From Bacteroidota bacterium (GTDB taxonomy: Bacteria; Bacteroidota; Bacteroidia; Chitinophagales; Chitinophagaceae): DNA of 64,000 bases. The stretch covers positions 1 through 64,000 of the forward strand of contig JAEWBT010000036.1 of NCBI GenBank assembly GCA_023391015.1. The letters are read 5' to 3'. The notes below the pieces were generated by a model. It saw nothing but the letters and a program-made list of their open reading frames with translations. It ran no database searches and was not told the origin of the DNA. This document shows positions 17,405-26,723 of the stretch, one piece after another (the first letter of the stretch is position 1; the number at the start of each line of letters is the position of its first letter). Made by a program: the position numbers and the translations under genes.

Positions 17405-19021
17405 CTACTTGCGCTTGAAAAACACAAACCCAGCCTTTTCCCCCAAAAATTCCAGCAACGGATCGGCCAAAAGCTTTTCTTTTTCGGTGATTTTGGCAAT
17501 AAAGAAAGTGGGTTTATCTACCGGGCCGGTGCGGAGCCAGCCTTCAGTGCGCGGCACGCCGTCTCCGGGCGGCATCTTCCGGGTATAGAAAAGCTGTGCG
17601 TAGCTTTTATAACCGACGGATTGCACATACACATCCTGACCGGCTTTGCTTTTGAAAAACTCGATGGCGGCGCGTTGGGAATACCATTCAATCTTGGGCG
17701 TAAAATGCAGCATCGTGGCCTGAATGGCGATGATCTGAACGGCAAAAAGAATCAAGATACCTTTCCGGGGCTGCCGGCGCAACAACCATAAAGCGGTCCA
17801 GATGCCAGCCAGGTAAAGAAATCCCCACAAGCACTCCCAGTAGCTCCACGGAACGTTGGCCTGCAAATTGCCCACCGCAAACGGGTCGGCGATGTAAGGG
17901 ATAAGCTTTTCTTTATTCAACCCAACAATGGGCAAGGCCACGAGCAGCAATCCCCAAACGGTTCCCAGCGCCAACAGCCCAATCTGAATGCCTTTGCGAA
18001 GCGTTTTGCGACCCTCCAGAATGGCTTCCAGTTCGCGCGCGGCGAGGTAGGTAATAGGGAAATAACACAGTGAGGAATAATGAACGATCTTGGTTTTGAC
18101 AATGGAGAATAAGACCAGCACCACCCAGAACAAAATCCACATCCAGCGGGTAAAATCTTTTTCCGGGGTTTCGCGGCGATGGGCCATCTGACTGCGCGCC
18201 GGAATCAGCAATAACGAAGCCGGGAAACAACCTATGAGCAAGACGATGGGATGGTAATACCACGGCTCTTCATGGTCGGCAATGTTTTGAGCGAAAAGAC
18301 CGGCCTGATAGGAAATAAATTCCTGCACAAACCACCAGCCATTGCGCGCTACCTCTACCGCAAACCACGAAAAAGATACGACCAGTGTAACGGCGGTAAA
18401 GGCCAGCAGCCGCCCGATTTTGAAACCGGCAAAACTGCGCGCCCAGACCACATACACCACAAAGCAAAGTCCGGAAACAATCAAGGCTACCGGCCCTTTG
18501 GTGAGCACCGCAAGGCCCAGGAATAATCCACCCCAAAGCGCATGTGCCAGCCAACGCCCTGCCGTGCGCAACCGGTAGAACTGATACACGGCACCGAAGA
18601 TTAGCAGGTTGAAAAGCGGGTCAATAATGCCGGTTTTAAAATAAAAATGCGGCAGCCACGAAGCCAGGTACAACCCCATCCATAGCAGCCCGCGACGCTC
18701 GCCGGCGACCTTCCGGCCCACGTAGTAGAGCGAGAGCAGCGTGGCGATGCCCACCAGCGCGTTTGGGAATCGGGCCGCATATTCATTCACGCCAAACAGC
18801 TTCATAGAAAGCACCTGCAACCAGATAAAAAGCGGTGGCTTTTCCCAAAACGGCTGGTAATCGATCTGCATTTGCAGATAATTTTTGGTAACCAGCATCT
18901 CGCGGGCACATTCGGCGAAGTTGATTTCGTCCCAATCAAACAAGTGCACCGCACCGAGCGCGGGCAAAAACAACAGCGCACCCAGCAGTGCAATAATCGC
19001 GTAGCGTTGATAAACAGCCAT
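17405..19021 (-). CDS. GT39/ArnT-family membrane glycosyltransferase
   Basis: The 538-residue protein has about 11-12 hydrophobic segments and the family opening with the catalytic acidic pair in LFDWDEINFAECAREML near residues 27-43, followed by WEKPPLFIWLQ. Such enzymes transfer a sugar from a polyprenyl-phosphate donor to lipid A, protein or another acceptor on the outer face of the inner membrane. It starts 7 bp after the PAP2 phosphatase gene stop, and PAP2 enzymes often recycle polyprenyl phosphates. The acceptor cannot be told from sequence. Confidence 0.85.
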   Translation of the reverse strand: MAVYQRYAIIALLGALLFLPALGAVHLFDWDEINFAECAREMLVTKNYLQMQIDYQPFWEKPPLFIWLQVLSMKLFGVNEYAARFPNALVGIATLLSLYYVGRKVAGERRGLLWMGLYLASWLPHFYFKTGIIDPLFNLLIFGAVYQFYRLRTAGRWLAHALWGGLFLGLAVLTKGPVALIVSGLCFVVYVVWARSFAGFKIGRLLAFTAVTLVVSFSWFAVEVARNGWWFVQEFISYQAGLFAQNIADHEEPWYYHPIVLLIGCFPASLLLIPARSQMAHRRETPEKDFTRWMWILFWVVLVLFSIVKTKIVHYSSLCYFPITYLAARELEAILEGRKTLRKGIQIGLLALGTVWGLLLVALPIVGLNKEKLIPYIADPFAVGNLQANVPWSYWECLWGFLYLAGIWTALWLLRRQPRKGILILFAVQIIAIQATMLHFTPKIEWYSQRAAIEFFKSKAGQDVYVQSVGYKSYAQLFYTRKMPPGDGVPRTEGWLRTGPVDKPTFFIAKITEKEKLLADPLLEFLGEKAGFVFFKRK

Positions 19022-19028
19022 AGCCGGA

Positions 19029-19727
19029 TTAGTTTTCGTGAATGCTCATCTGCGCCTCGTTTTTGCCGTAGAAGCGGTACAGATAATGCTCCAGCACCCA
19101 AAAAAGGGCCGTTGTCAAAACAGTTCCGACAATAGAGCCGACATACACATCTGCAAAAAAGTGTGCAGCCAGATACAGCCGGCTGTAGCCCACCAGAAGG
19201 GCAAATAAGATTAATGGCAACCCCAGCCAACGGTGGCGCGGCGGCAACAGCAAGGCCAGAAAGCAATACAGGCTAAAAGCCCCGCCGGAGTGGCCCGACG
19301 GAAAGCTGTGGTGATACAACACATCGCCCCAGGCGGTGGAAAAATGAATCCACGACGGGTCGTTTTTAAAATACTCAAAAGGGCGCGGTGCGTTGAAAAT
19401 GCCTTTCAGAATCTGAATGGCCAGCGCCGGCAACGCATTACACGCAACTGCCGCAATGGCATACCACCAGTTGCGCAGCCGGGGCACGGCCACCAGCAAA
19501 AGCAAAATCCCGATAATAGCCACCCCGTTGCCAAAGTGCGTCACCGTGCTCATTACCGCATCCAAAACCTCGGTATGCCGGGTATTGACGGTTTCAAAAA
19601 GCTGTCGCCGGCTGTAAGTGCCCAGCAGCACACCGCCTACCAGCACCCAGAGGAGAAAGGGGATAAAAAACCAGGGATTCAGCGTGGAGAAACGCGGCAG
19701 ATTGCGGGAACGTTGGGGAAAAGGCAA
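19029..19727 (-). CDS. PAP2-family membrane phosphatase
   Basis: The 232 residues carry all three PAP2 signature motifs: KGIFNAPRP (KX6RP) near residues 109-117, PSGH in HSFPSGHSGG near 143-152, and SRLYLAAHFFAD (SRX5HX3D) near 192-203. Six membrane segments fit a lipid phosphatase of the inner membrane, acting on undecaprenyl pyrophosphate or phosphatidyl phosphates. It lies 12 bp after the LptF/G-like gene and 7 bp before the GT39 gene, so the three form one envelope operon. Confidence 0.9.
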   Translation of the reverse strand: MPFPQRSRNLPRFSTLNPWFFIPFLLWVLVGGVLLGTYSRRQLFETVNTRHTEVLDAVMSTVTHFGNGVAIIGILLLLVAVPRLRNWWYAIAAVACNALPALAIQILKGIFNAPRPFEYFKNDPSWIHFSTAWGDVLYHHSFPSGHSGGAFSLYCFLALLLPPRHRWLGLPLILFALLVGYSRLYLAAHFFADVYVGSIVGTVLTTALFWVLEHYLYRFYGKNEAQMSIHEN

Positions 19728-19739
19728 AGGAAGTTTATT

Positions 19740-21194
19740 TTAAGTGGGAAGGGTTTTCCGGCGGCCAAAGCGGGACCGGATGGCTGCCCAGATGCGGGCA
19801 TAGGACTCTTTCTGAAACAAAGGCGAATCGTTGCGCGCTTTCCGGATGATAAAAAGGGCCAGCGGCAGCAATATAATCGTGCTGCCCCACATACCCAACC
19901 AGGGCGGCAACGAATTGCTGGTAATTAGTTTTTCGCCCGTAAAGGAAAGAATATACCAAACCAAAAACAACACAATAGACACCAGCATCGGCATCCCGAT
20001 CCCGCCTTTGCGGATAATGGCCCCCATCGGCGCACCAATCAAAAACAAAAGAATGCAGGCAGCAGCAAGGGTAAACTTCCGGTGCCATTCTACCTGAAAG
20101 CGTAAAAGCCGGTCTTTGTCGGCGCGCTCATTGACAGCCGTCATGTCCACCAATTGCTGCGCGTTGCGCATATTGCCTAAGGCGCTTAGAATTGTACTTT
20201 GACGCATCTCGGCGGGCAGTATCTCGGCAAAACTGGACTGATAAACAAGCTTATTTTCCGGAATTTTCGCCCCTAATTTCCGGAAAACCGAGTCGGCGTC
20301 GGGCTTGCTAATGGGATAGAGATAGGAGGAGAGATAGCCGCGCGTGGTTTTGGGAACGCTTTTCTCCACCTTCTTCAACGTGTCGATCTGCCCGGAAAGC
20401 TGACCGAGGCTCATCATCTTCTGATCGCCGGAAAAAAGATTTTGGTCGGTATTGCTCACCCGGAACGACGACAGGTCGAAAACCTTGTCCCACTGCTTAA
20501 AGTGCATCCGCACCTGGGTTTTCTCCTGCCCGTTCATCCCTTCCTCATAGCGCCAGCCGTCGTTGAGGCGAAACACCAGCAGCCGCCCGTCGCGCGAAGG
20601 CAGCATTTGGCCTTTCTGGGCCACCACCACCTTGTCGTTGCCGTAGCTGTTGAGGTGGTCGTAGATAATGATGTTGCGGATGGTTTTGCCGTCTTTGTCT
20701 TTCGAGCCGACGCGAATGGAAAAATTGGGGATGTCGTTGTTGAACTGACCGGCGCGGATGTTGAGCGTAGGCTTGGAGTTGCGCAGGTCATAAAGCATCG
20801 AAAGCGCTTTGAGGTTGGCAACCGGAATGACGTAGTTATTAAACAGAAAAGCGCCAATGCCCAGCCCCACAATCGTAATCAGCAAGGGCCGCATAAAGCG
20901 GTTGAGGGAAATGCCGGAACTCTTCACCGCCACCAGTTCAAAGTTTTCGCCCATGTTGCCGAAGGTCATGATAGACGACAAAAGCACCGCCAAGGGTAAG
21001 GCCAGCGGCACCAGCGTGGTGCTCATGTAAAGCAGCAGTTCCAGAATCAGCGATATGGCCAGTCCTTTCCCGATCAGCTCATCCATATACAGCCAGAAAA
21101 ACTGCATCACCAACACAAAAAGCGTCAGGAAAAACCAGGCAAAAAACGGCCCGGCAAAGCTGCGAATCAGCAGGATAGGGAGCTTCTTAAACAC
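19740..21194 (-). CDS. LptF/LptG-family permease
   Basis: This 484-residue YjgP/YjgQ-family protein has three N-terminal membrane helices, a periplasmic beta-jellyroll middle (about residues 120-370) and three C-terminal helices. The motif GNMGENFELVAVKSSGISLNR near residues 74-94 is the conserved LptF/G coupling region. With LptB it pulls lipopolysaccharide from the inner membrane. Whether this copy is LptF or LptG is not decided by sequence alone. It heads the permease-PAP2-GT39 operon. Confidence 0.88.
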   Translation of the reverse strand: MFKKLPILLIRSFAGPFFAWFFLTLFVLVMQFFWLYMDELIGKGLAISLILELLLYMSTTLVPLALPLAVLLSSIMTFGNMGENFELVAVKSSGISLNRFMRPLLITIVGLGIGAFLFNNYVIPVANLKALSMLYDLRNSKPTLNIRAGQFNNDIPNFSIRVGSKDKDGKTIRNIIIYDHLNSYGNDKVVVAQKGQMLPSRDGRLLVFRLNDGWRYEEGMNGQEKTQVRMHFKQWDKVFDLSSFRVSNTDQNLFSGDQKMMSLGQLSGQIDTLKKVEKSVPKTTRGYLSSYLYPISKPDADSVFRKLGAKIPENKLVYQSSFAEILPAEMRQSTILSALGNMRNAQQLVDMTAVNERADKDRLLRFQVEWHRKFTLAAACILLFLIGAPMGAIIRKGGIGMPMLVSIVLFLVWYILSFTGEKLITSNSLPPWLGMWGSTIILLPLALFIIRKARNDSPLFQKESYARIWAAIRSRFGRRKTLPT

Positions 21195-21252
21195 AGAAAA
21201 GCGAAGCTAAGGCCGGATGGGAAAAAGGAAGCGCCAAAAGGGGCCTAAAAAA

Positions 21253-21288
21253 GGCTCTTTCTTTCCGGAAATGTGGAAAGAAAGAGCC
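21253..21288 (-). terminator. Terminator of the START-like gene
   Basis: GGCTCTTTCTTTCC (21253-21266) pairs with GGAAAGAAAGAGCC (21275-21288), a 14-bp perfect stem followed on the minus strand by TTTTTTA. The TTTCCGGAAA palindrome overlaps the loop side. Confidence 0.85.
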
Positions 21289-21316
21289 GTATTTTCCGGA
21301 AAAAAAGGAGTCAGAA

Positions 21317-21703
21317 TCAGGCGCCGATGCGATGTTTCAGGTCGGCCACCTGGCTGCTCCAGAGGCGCTCCTGATCTTTGATTTCCGACTTATCGTCCAC
21401 AAAATCGGTGATGCGCAGGATGGTTTCGTTGGTTACCGGACTGATTTCAATCCGGAATTCAAAAAACTCGTCGGGCTCGTAGTAATCCCAGCGGTAGCGC
21501 ACGTAGTTGTTCTCAAAAGCTTCTATCCGCTCCGCCGTATCCACACTGCCATTCCAACTAAAAAAGAAGGTATTATCCCGCTGATCTACTTTATCGGCAA
21601 ACCATTCCTGCAAGCCAACGGGAGTGGACAGAAATTCATATAAAATCGTGGGAGAAGACCGGATCGGGTACTCCAAAGTGTACATCACGCGCTGTTGAGC
21701 CAT
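21317..21703 (-). CDS. START-like domain protein
   Basis: This 128-residue cytosolic protein is widely kept in Bacteroidota. The helix-grip features are visible: YTLEYPIRSSPTILYEFLST at the start, GLQEWFADKV near residue 31, FFFSWNGSVDTAERIE near 45-60 and a C-terminal long helix (RLWSSQVADLKHRI). START-like (SRPBCC) folds bind a hydrophobic ligand in a central cavity; the ligand here is unknown. It is monocistronic with its own strong terminator. Confidence 0.85.
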   Translation of the reverse strand: MAQQRVMYTLEYPIRSSPTILYEFLSTPVGLQEWFADKVDQRDNTFFFSWNGSVDTAERIEAFENNYVRYRWDYYEPDEFFEFRIEISPVTNETILRITDFVDDKSEIKDQERLWSSQVADLKHRIGA

Positions 21704-21872
21704 TGGTAGTTTTTAACCTTCTTAGACAAAAAGAAGAAAGGTGAAAGGAACGGGGTGCAATAATAGAAAAGTTTGCGAGATTTCAAAATCACCAACCTTT
21801 CTATCAGGGGGTAATAATAAACCAAAAAAGGGGGCAACGAAATATTCCTTGTTAAAACCTTTTTAATTCTTT

Positions 21873-21904
21873 TTGGAAAGACCCTAACCGTTTCCTTAGT
21901 TTTG
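21873..21904 (+). promoter_or_regulatory. Promoter of rpoD
   Basis: TTG (21873-21875) and TAGTTTTG (21897-21904), spaced 21 bp, match the Bacteroidota -33/-7 consensus. The implied leader is about 55 nt. The rest of 21704-21969 shows no gene. Confidence 0.6.
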
Positions 21905-21969
21905 CTTTGATTTAACGAAACTGTTCTCCTTTAGCCCTCTTTTCTTAAAACCTTCTAAACGGGTCTCTT

Positions 21970-22845
21970 ATGTCGATGCGCCAACTCAAGATTACAAAGT
22001 CGATTACCAATCGCGAAAGCCAGTCGCTTGAAAGGTATCTTCAGGAGATTGGGCGCGTGGATTTGTTAACGGCAGAAGAAGAGGTGAGCCTGGCGGAGCG
22101 CATCCGGATGGGCGATCAGCAAGCCCTGGAAAAACTCACCAAAGCCAACCTGCGCTTTGTGGTTTCGGTGGCCAAGCAATATCAAAACCAAGGGCTTTCC
22201 CTTTCCGACCTGATTAACGAAGGCAACCTTGGCCTTATCAAAGCCGCCCAGCGCTTCGACGAAACCCGGGGTTTTAAATTTATCTCCTACGCCGTGTGGT
22301 GGATTCGCCAATCCATCCTCCAGGCCCTGGCCGAGCAAAGCCGGATTGTGCGCCTGCCTCTCAACAAAGTGGGCCTCACCAACCGCATCAGCCGCGCCTA
22401 CTCGCAACTGGAACAGGAATATGAGCGCGAACCTTCTACCGAAGAACTAGCCGAGCTGCTTCAGATTGGACTGGAAGAAGTGGAGAACACTTTGAGCGGC
22501 TCTTCGCGCCACCTGAGCGTGGATGCGCCTTTTGCAGAAGGCGAAGACGGCAGCCTGCTGGATGTGATGATCAATCCCAACGCCGAAGCGACCGACAGTG
22601 CGCTGGCCCACAACGACTCGCTGCGCTGCGAAGTGGCATCTGCCATCCAAATGCTTTCGGAGCGGCAGCAGGATGTTTTGAAACTGTATTTTGGCATTGA
22701 CGTGGAGCATCCGCTGAGCCTCGAAGACATTGGCGAGCGCTTCGCCCTCACCCGCGAGCGCGTGCGCCAGATTAAAGACAAAGCCATTGCCCGCCTGCGC
22801 ACCGAAGATCACTGCGCCGTTCTGCGCACCTACCTGGGCAACTGA
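21970..22845 (+). CDS. rpoD: Primary RNA polymerase sigma factor (SigA/RpoD, short Bacteroidota form)
   Basis: The 291 residues hold regions 1.2, 2, 3 and 4 but lack region 1.1 and the long spacer, as is normal for Bacteroidota. Region 1.2 is [17 protein letters not shown], region 2 holds [17 protein letters not shown] and the -10 recognition stretch [15 protein letters not shown], and region 4 ends with the helix-turn-helix [18 protein letters not shown]. This enzyme reads TTG/TAnnTTTG promoters, many of which are seen here, including its own at 21873-21904. Followed on the same strand by the CvfB-like gene. Confidence 0.95.
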   Translation: MSMRQLKITKSITNRESQSLERYLQEIGRVDLLTAEEEVSLAERIRMGDQQALEKLTKANLRFVVSVAKQYQNQGLSLSDLINEGNLGLIKAAQRFDETRGFKFISYAVWWIRQSILQALAEQSRIVRLPLNKVGLTNRISRAYSQLEQEYEREPSTEELAELLQIGLEEVENTLSGSSRHLSVDAPFAEGEDGSLLDVMINPNAEATDSALAHNDSLRCEVASAIQMLSERQQDVLKLYFGIDVEHPLSLEDIGERFALTRERVRQIKDKAIARLRTEDHCAVLRTYLGN

Positions 22846-22933
22846 TTTTTTTCCGGAAAAAAGGAAGCTATTTCCGGAAATCTAAAACCGATGCGATTGT
22901 GGTTTGCTCACCGGCTTTCGTTACTATTGCACC

Positions 22934-23767
22934 ATGATTGAAGCAGGAAAGTACCACACCTTAGAAGCCGTTAAGAAAGTTGATTTCGGCTGGTATCTCG
23001 ATGGCGGCAACGGGATGGAAATTTTACTGCCTACCCGCTTTGCACCGGAAGATTTGCAACTGGGCGACCGGCTGCGCATTTTTCTGTATCACGACAACGA
23101 AGGCCGCCCCATAGCTACCACGCAGAAGCCCAAGGCCGTTGTGGGGGATATTGCCGCGATGACGGTGGTTTCTAAAAACGCGCAGGGCGCTTTTCTGGAT
23201 TGGGGGTTGATGAAAGACGTTTTCCTGCCCCTTTCGCAGCAAAAAAGCCGCATCCACGAAGGCGAAACCTACCTTGTTTATCTCTACATCGACGAACAGA
23301 CGGGCCGCGTGGCGGCAACAGAAAAATTCGGGAAACTGCTGCGCGAACATACCAACGAATTGTCGGCGGGTGATGCGGTGGAAATGATGGTTTGGGCCGA
23401 AACCGACTTGGGCTATCGCGTGATTGTGGACATGCAATTTACCGGCCTGCTGTATCGCAGCGATGTGTATGAACCCTTGCGCGTAGGGCAAAAGCTGAAG
23501 GGATTTGTACACGCTGTGCGGCCCGATGGCAAGCTGGACCTCAAGCCCGGCATCCGGGGACACAACCGCGTGAAGAGCAGCACCGATGTGATCTTAGAAC
23601 ACCTGCGCGAAGCGGGCGGCTACCTGCCCTACAACGACAAAAGCAGCCCGGAAGCAATCTCCGAGGTATTCGGGATGAGTAAGAAAGTGTTTAAAATGGC
23701 GGTGGGTGCACTCTACAAACAGCGCAAAATTGAGCTGACGCAAAGCGGGATTAAGGCGGTGGAATAA
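22934..23767 (+). CDS. CvfB/YitL-like S1-domain RNA-binding protein
   Basis: The ATG at 22934 (MIEAGKYHTLEAVKKVDFG) is the family-typical start and gives 277 residues. Several tandem S1-like domains are visible (GNGMEILLPTRF near 25, GAFLDWGLMKDVFLPL near 84, VGQKLKGFVHAVRPDGKLDL near 182), then a C-terminal winged-helix part (ISEVFGMSKKVFKMAVGALYKQ) as in CvfB. Proteins of this group bind RNA and alter gene expression. The longer frame to 22904 is not favoured. Confidence 0.85.
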   Translation: MIEAGKYHTLEAVKKVDFGWYLDGGNGMEILLPTRFAPEDLQLGDRLRIFLYHDNEGRPIATTQKPKAVVGDIAAMTVVSKNAQGAFLDWGLMKDVFLPLSQQKSRIHEGETYLVYLYIDEQTGRVAATEKFGKLLREHTNELSAGDAVEMMVWAETDLGYRVIVDMQFTGLLYRSDVYEPLRVGQKLKGFVHAVRPDGKLDLKPGIRGHNRVKSSTDVILEHLREAGGYLPYNDKSSPEAISEVFGMSKKVFKMAVGALYKQRKIELTQSGIKAVE

Positions 23768-23830
23768 TCGTGGAATAATCCAAGTGACTTGACAGATGGA
23801 CATTTTCCGGAAACTTTCCTCTTAAAATCA

Positions 23831-23862
23831 AAAACGGAAGGCTCCTAAAAGCCTTCCGTTTT
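23831..23862. terminator. Bidirectional terminator between the CvfB-like gene and ffh
   Basis: AAAACGGAAGGC (23831-23842) and GCCTTCCGTTTT (23851-23862) form a 12-bp stem with T-rich tails on both strands, serving convergent genes. Confidence 0.85.
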
Positions 23863-23895
23863 GCATGGATTTTATCTCCGGAAATCACGCGCTTT

Positions 23896-25284
23896 TTAGC
23901 GCTTGCCAAATGGCATCTTGGGCATCCCACCGGGGAAGCCACCGGGCATTCCGCCGCCCATTCCCGGGAAGCCGCCCCCCATGCCGGGCATGCCTTTAAA
24001 CTTGCCCATCATGGCCATCATGGAGCGCATTTGCTCAAATTGCTTCATAAAGGCGTTTACTTCTTCAATCTTTTTGCCGGAGCCTTTGGCAATGCGGCGG
24101 CGACGGCTCACGTCGATGCTGTCGGGGTTAGCGCGCTCGCTTTTGGTCATGGAGTTGATCATGGCCTCGATACCTACAAAGGCGTCGTCGGAAATATCAA
24201 TGTCTTTCATGGACTTGCCCACGCCGGGAATCATGGCCAGGAGGTCCTTGATGTTGCCCATGTTTTTGATTTGCTGGAGCTGCTCTTTAAAATCCTCAAA
24301 ATCAAACTTGTTTTGGCGGATTTTCTTTTCGAGCTTTTTGGCGTTGGCTTCGTCAAACTGGGCTTGGGCGCGCTCCACGAGCGTAGTAATATCACCCATG
24401 CCGAGAATCCGCTGCGCCATCCGGTCGGGGTAAAAAACGTCGAGCGTGTCGAGCTTTTCCCCCATGCTTACAAATTTAATCGGCTTCTCGACCGTGTAGC
24501 GAATCGAAAGGGCCGCACCGCCACGGGTATCGCCGTCGAGCTTGGTGAGCACCACGCCGCTAAAATCGAGGCGATCGTTAAACGCCTTGGCCGTGTTCAC
24601 CGCATCCTGACCCGTCATCGAATCCACCACAAAAAGGATTTCGTGGGGCTGCACGGCGTCTTTAATGGCCTGTACTTCCTGCATCATCGCCTCGTCTACC
24701 GCCAGGCGACCGGCGGTATCGATGATCACTGCACCGTACCCTTTGGCTTTGGCTTCGGCCACGGCGGCCCGGGCAATGCCAACAGCATCGGTGGCACCCA
24801 GCTCCGCATACACCGGAACCTTTACCTGCTCACCCAACACCTGAAGCTGTTGCACGGCAGCGGGACGGTACACGTCGCAGGCCACGAGCAGTGGGTTTTT
24901 CTGGCGGTGTTTCTTGAGGAAAGAGGCCAGTTTTCCGGAAAAAGTAGTCTTCCCGGAGCCTTGCAGCCCGGCAATCAGGATGACGGTTGGGCGCGGCGTG
25001 AGATTCAGTTCCTTTTCAGTTCCACCCATCAGCTCGGCCAGCTCGTCTTTTACGATTTTGACCATCAGCTGGCCGGGCGAAACCGCTGTAAGCACTTTTT
25101 CGCCAAGGGCTTTTTCTTTTACCTTATCAGTAAATTCTTTGGCGATTTTATAGTTTACGTCGGCATCCACCAGGGCGCGGCGGATTTCCTTCACCGTGGT
25201 GGCAATATTAATATCGGAGATGCGGCCTTCCCCTTTCAGGGTTTTAATGGCCGAGTCGAGCCGTTCGCTGAGATTATCAAACAT
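23896..25284 (-). CDS. ffh: Signal recognition particle protein
   Basis: Ffh binds signal sequences of nascent membrane proteins and, with SRP RNA and FtsY, delivers ribosomes to the membrane. The NG domain has GLQGSGKTTFSGKLASFL near residues 105-122, DTAGR near 189 and TKLDGDTRGG near 247; the methionine-rich M domain (about 300-462) ends in a Gly/Met/Pro-rich tail. The 462-residue length is usual. A -7 element lies 47 bp upstream. No SRP RNA gene is seen beside it. Confidence 0.97.
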   Translation of the reverse strand: MFDNLSERLDSAIKTLKGEGRISDINIATTVKEIRRALVDADVNYKIAKEFTDKVKEKALGEKVLTAVSPGQLMVKIVKDELAELMGGTEKELNLTPRPTVILIAGLQGSGKTTFSGKLASFLKKHRQKNPLLVACDVYRPAAVQQLQVLGEQVKVPVYAELGATDAVGIARAAVAEAKAKGYGAVIIDTAGRLAVDEAMMQEVQAIKDAVQPHEILFVVDSMTGQDAVNTAKAFNDRLDFSGVVLTKLDGDTRGGAALSIRYTVEKPIKFVSMGEKLDTLDVFYPDRMAQRILGMGDITTLVERAQAQFDEANAKKLEKKIRQNKFDFEDFKEQLQQIKNMGNIKDLLAMIPGVGKSMKDIDISDDAFVGIEAMINSMTKSERANPDSIDVSRRRRIAKGSGKKIEEVNAFMKQFEQMRSMMAMMGKFKGMPGMGGGFPGMGGGMPGGFPGGMPKMPFGKR

Positions 25285-25330
25285 AAATTTCCGGAATTTT
25301 TAAGGTCTTTTTCAGATAGAAAAAGGGCTG

Positions 25331-25338
25331 CAAAAGTA
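25331..25338 (-). promoter_or_regulatory. -7 element of ffh
   Basis: TACTTTTG on the minus strand matches TAnnTTTG, 47 bp before the ffh ATG. Confidence 0.5.
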
Positions 25339-25382
25339 CAAAATAAGGGAAAGCTGTGAAGAGGGGAAAGCTATTTTGACTT

Positions 25383-26471
25383 CTAATAATCCTCGCCTTT
25401 CCAAAACACCCGGTACACGTTTGGCACCGTAGCGTAGCGCAGCACATCGTATTGCAGCTGCCATTCGTCGGAGCCGGAGCTCACATCATAAATCTCGCCG
25501 TCATAGAACATCCGGAGGGTGTTGGTTTGGCTCACATACACCAGCGAGTTGTAACTCAGGCTCATTTTTTCCGGAAAATATGTATCCAGGGTGTAAAGTT
25601 CTCCTTTATAAAACACCCGCAGGTAGCCGCCTGCGTCCTTATATGCAACCACGTGGTCGCCCACACGGTATTCCGGCTGGAAAAACCCAATCGTGCGCAC
25701 GCTGTCGTCGTAGAAAATCTTGAAATAGCCGTCGTTGGTTACAAAGGCCACCAGGTCGTCGCCCACGGTGTAGGACTGCGGCGCATATTCAGCGAGCGTA
25801 AAGGTTTTTCCGGCATGAAAGGCCCGGAACCGGCGGTTGGCATCGATATAGGCCACGTTGTTGCGCCCCACGCCAAAGGATTGCACGGCATAGTCTTCCT
25901 GTTTCAGCAGTTCACCGCCATAAAAAATCCGGAACTGATTGGCGAAGTTGACGTAGGCAACAATATTATCGCTCACCTGCGCGGTGGGAATGGCATCCTG
26001 GGCCAGAAAATTCTCGGCTGGAAACACCTGTCCGTCGTAATAAATTTTGTATTCCTGACGGATGCCGTCCTGAAACAAAACCACGCTGTCGCCGATAAAA
26101 TACCGGTCGGTGAGCGTGGTGAGATTTTTAATCGTGCCCCGGTCAAAAACGTTCAGCGACTTGCTGTTGAGGTACGCCACAAGATTATCGGTGGCAAAAA
26201 ACTGATTCGTGAAGCCGTCGTTGATTTTCTGCACGCCGCCACCGTAATAAATTTTAAAAGCCCGCGTATTATCCAGAAACGGCAGGGCAATCCGCCCGAT
26301 TTTGTATTCTACCGGGGGTAGGAAATCGGCATTGCGCAGCAGGCCGCGATCCCACACCTGAAACTGCCGTTGCATGTTCACAAAGGCCGAAAGCGGCTGG
26401 GCAACGGCCGGAAGCGCTGAGAGGAGAACTAAAAACGCAAAAACGGGAAAGCGGAAAGCCTTGAGGTGCAT
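25383..26471 (-). CDS. Secreted protein of about ten 34-residue repeats
   Basis: The ATG at 26471 gives 362 residues with a signal peptide (FAFLVLLSALPAVAQ). The rest is a run of about ten units of 33-36 residues, each reading roughly VAYxDxxxxFxIFYxGexxxLexyxPxxYxVGD; units begin near residues 30, 61, 96, 129, 169, 204, 238, 272, 307 and 342. The aromatic FYxG turn and VGDxVVAY strands suggest an all-beta propeller or solenoid. No catalytic residues or sorting tail are visible. I do not recognise the family; function is unknown. Confidence 0.75.
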   Translation of the reverse strand: MHLKAFRFPVFAFLVLLSALPAVAQPLSAFVNMQRQFQVWDRGLLRNADFLPPVEYKIGRIALPFLDNTRAFKIYYGGGVQKINDGFTNQFFATDNLVAYLNSKSLNVFDRGTIKNLTTLTDRYFIGDSVVLFQDGIRQEYKIYYDGQVFPAENFLAQDAIPTAQVSDNIVAYVNFANQFRIFYGGELLKQEDYAVQSFGVGRNNVAYIDANRRFRAFHAGKTFTLAEYAPQSYTVGDDLVAFVTNDGYFKIFYDDSVRTIGFFQPEYRVGDHVVAYKDAGGYLRVFYKGELYTLDTYFPEKMSLSYNSLVYVSQTNTLRMFYDGEIYDVSSGSDEWQLQYDVLRYATVPNVYRVFWKGEDY

Positions 26472-26544
26472 AGGAAGCGGGAAAATACAACAGACCGGCC
26501 GAATGGTCTTTCGTTGCACTGTTATTTCCGGAAATATTACCAAA

Positions 26545-26598
26545 TAAAAAAGCCAGCCTTAGAAAAGGCCAGCCCCTATAAACCCTATCACTATGAAA
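26545..26598 (-). ncRNA. Candidate short RNA or attenuated leader
   Basis: A -7 element (26612-26605) predicts a start near 26598. About 50 nt downstream a 9-bp stem (26573-26565 with 26560-26552) is followed by TTTTTT, a good terminator. The repeat-protein ATG lies 75 nt beyond. The unit could be a free small RNA of about 54 nt or an attenuator in the leader of that gene. I know no matching RNA family. Confidence 0.4.
26546..26573 (-). terminator. Intrinsic terminator upstream of the repeat-protein gene
   Basis: On the minus strand the arms at 26573-26565 and 26560-26552 form a 9-bp stem with two G-U pairs, closed by a TTCT loop and followed by six T (26551-26546). Confidence 0.65.
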
Positions 26599-26604
26599 AC
26601 GCCG

Positions 26605-26612
26605 CAAAGGTA
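26605..26612 (-). promoter_or_regulatory. -7 element of the candidate short RNA
   Basis: TACCTTTG on the minus strand matches TAnnTTTG; no -33 TTG at the right distance. Confidence 0.45.
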
Positions 26613-26723
26613 AAACGATAATTTCATATTTTAAAGCGTTGATGGCAGAATTTTTGAGAGAAAATTTCTTCGCTTCAAAAGCACACTGGCTTCTTCGCCA
26701 GCGATGCCTGCCTGGCACTGGCA

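Noticed and set aside
24031..25359. 442-codon plus-strand frame opposite ffh
   Set aside because: Shadow of ffh.
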